From the NCBI GenBank assembly GCA_029781465.1, contig JAKOWQ010000245.1:1-14834 (forward strand): 14,834 nt of DNA, written 5' to 3'. The position numbers and the translations under genes are program-made. Origin of the DNA: Pseudomonadota bacterium. GTDB lineage: Bacteria > Pseudomonadota > Alphaproteobacteria > Sphingomonadales > Sphingomonadaceae. This document shows positions 13,886-14,834 of this stretch, one piece after another (within the stretch, counting starts at the first letter, position 1; the number at the start of each line of letters is the position of its first letter). The notes beneath the pieces are model-generated. The model was not told where the DNA came from, searched no databases, and saw nothing but the letters and a program-made list of their open reading frames with translations.

Positions 13886-14834
13886 TCAGGCCACCGCAGT
13901 CGCGGCAAAATCGGTCGCGCGGCAGGCGCGGTCGCGCCCGTCGGCCTTGGCCCGATAGAGAGCGCTGTCGGCCAGGCGATAGAGGCGCCGCCAGTCGGCC
14001 TCTGTGGCGATCTGGCCCTCGGCGACCCCGATGCTGACAGTCACGCGGACGTCATAGGGCATGGCCCCATCGCGCACCGCGCCGAGAATTCGTTCGGGAT
14101 TGCACTCCGCCTGGTGCGACATGGGCACCAGAAGCGCGAATTCCTCGCCCCCCAGCCGCACCGCCAGGGCATCGCGCGGGCGACAGGCCTGAATCGTCTG
14201 AGCAATCGAGCCCAGCATTTCGTCGCCTGCATCGTGACCGTAGCGGTCGTTGATCGCCTTGAAGTGATCGATGTCGATCAGCATCAGCCGGAACCGGCCC
14301 GAGCGCCCGATTGCCTGTTCGAGGAAGGCACGGCGATTGAGCAGACCGGTAAGCGGATCGCTGTTGGCAAGGCGCAGCGCAAGCTTGGCGTGCGCCCTGG
14401 CATCGTCGCGCTCGTCGCTCAATTCGCGCAGGCGCGCGACGATCAGCAGGGTTGAGAACAGCACCTCGCCACCCAGCGCCAGAAGATTGCCGTTATCCAG
14501 CCAGAAGCTGTACCCGATCAGATTGAATCCATGGGCAAGGCGCGCCATCGAAACCGCAACGGGAGCTCCCCACGAGAGCATGAAGAGCCAGAAATAACGA
14601 TTGTGCGACCGCCAGGCGTTCCAGACAATCGGAAAGATGCAGGAGAGCAAGGCAATGCCTGCGCAAAAGAACAGCCGATCGAGCAGCCAGAACTGCCAGG
14701 GCGCCAGCAAAGCCACCGCGACACCACCTGACAGCGCGAGACCGCTGACCACATCGCAATAGCGCCGGAGCCGCGGGGTAAAGACCGCGCGGCCAAAGAA
14801 AGCCCTGATGAAGGCCAGGCCCAGAACGCCGGAG
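13886..14834 (-). CDS. Membrane-anchored GGDEF diguanylate cyclase (5' end beyond window)
   Basis: The frame stays open to the right edge, so the N-terminus is missing; about 316 residues are visible. The first part holds several hydrophobic helices. Its FFGRAVFTPRLRRYCDVV-like turn and following membrane segments resemble a 7TMR-DISM sensor module. A short coiled linker (LRELSDERDDARAHAKLALRLA) leads to a GGDEF domain: DPLTGLLNRRAFLEQA, LIDIDHFKAINDRYGHDAGDEML, and an intact active-site GGEEF (complement of 14139-14153). It should make cyclic di-GMP from GTP at the cytoplasmic face, controlling motility or biofilm. An RxxD (RPRD) lies before GGEEF, but one residue further away than in the classical inhibitory site. 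No EAL domain follows; the protein ends about 30 residues after the SIGVAEG motif region and its YRAKADGRDR helix. A GTG at 14752 would be an internal start and is not preferred. Confidence 0.9.
   Translation of the reverse strand, partial: SGVLGLAFIRAFFGRAVFTPRLRRYCDVVSGLALSGGVAVALLAPWQFWLLDRLFFCAGIALLSCIFPIVWNAWRSHNRYFWLFMLSWGAPVAVSMARLAHGFNLIGYSFWLDNGNLLALGGEVLFSTLLIVARLRELSDERDDARAHAKLALRLANSDPLTGLLNRRAFLEQAIGRSGRFRLMLIDIDHFKAINDRYGHDAGDEMLGSIAQTIQACRPRDALAVRLGGEEFALLVPMSHQAECNPERILGAVRDGAMPYDVRVTVSIGVAEGQIATEADWRRLYRLADSALYRAKADGRDRACRATDFAATAVA

Noticed and set aside
1..14834. New defence, phage, toxin-antitoxin or secondary-metabolite system
   Set aside because: Every sizeable frame with conservation signals matches a housekeeping or common accessory family; no integrase, transposase, attachment site, toxin-antitoxin pair or biosynthetic core gene is visible.

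Overview
The window is about 14.8 kb of GC-rich, tightly packed bacterial chromosome. Gene content and protein style point to an alphaproteobacterium, most likely Sphingomonadales (Erythrobacter/Novosphingobium/Sphingomonas type). The indications are CobS, an Fhs-Def-RecR-Fmt-TruA neighbourhood, a peptide deformylase with a His-rich insert, a propeller-amidohydrolase exoprotein, and an intergenic palindrome with the core CTTCGACAAGCTCAG, which I remember from sphingomonad genomes. The lineage is an inference from memory, not a search result.

Layout. Positions 1-585 (+) hold the C-terminal part of a SpoU/TrmH rRNA 2'-O-methyltransferase, cut by the window edge. A small META-domain lipoprotein (629-1018, +) meets rmuC (1015-2355, -) tail to tail. 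Divergent from rmuC is fhs, formate-tetrahydrofolate ligase (2492-4156, +). Next come def (4169-4735, -) and recR (4767-5363, -), transcribed together as recR-def. Divergent from them are fmt (5474-6382, +) and truA (6379-7125, +). A zinc-less medium-chain dehydrogenase/reductase (7167-8279, +) and a 1097-residue exported TolB-like propeller plus amidohydrolase (8376-11669, +) follow. On the minus strand are an exported thioredoxin-fold protein (11666-12172) and cobS (12169-13161), joined by a TTGA overlap. A glutathione S-transferase (13242-13883, +) and a membrane-anchored GGDEF diguanylate cyclase running off the right edge (13886-14834, -) close the window.

How the genes work together. 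Fhs makes 10-formyl-THF, Fmt uses it to formylate initiator Met-tRNA, and Def removes the formyl group from nascent proteins. Synthesis, use and removal of the initiator formyl group are therefore encoded within about 4 kb, together with RecR and RmuC (DNA repair/recombination) and TruA (tRNA pseudouridylation). The right half is accessory metabolism and signalling.

I found no mobile element, CRISPR array, tRNA or rRNA, and no convincing new defence system. There is no gene-free stretch longer than about 140 bases. The most interesting signals are small-scale: a 34-bp-arm palindrome filling the recR/fmt divergent promoter; a G8 tract in recR whose loss of one base would fuse RecR to Def; a five-His insert in Def; an orphan cobS coupled to a secreted monothiol thioredoxin-fold protein; repeat and dyad structure upstream of the amidohydrolase; and four convergent gene pairs with essentially no intergenic DNA.
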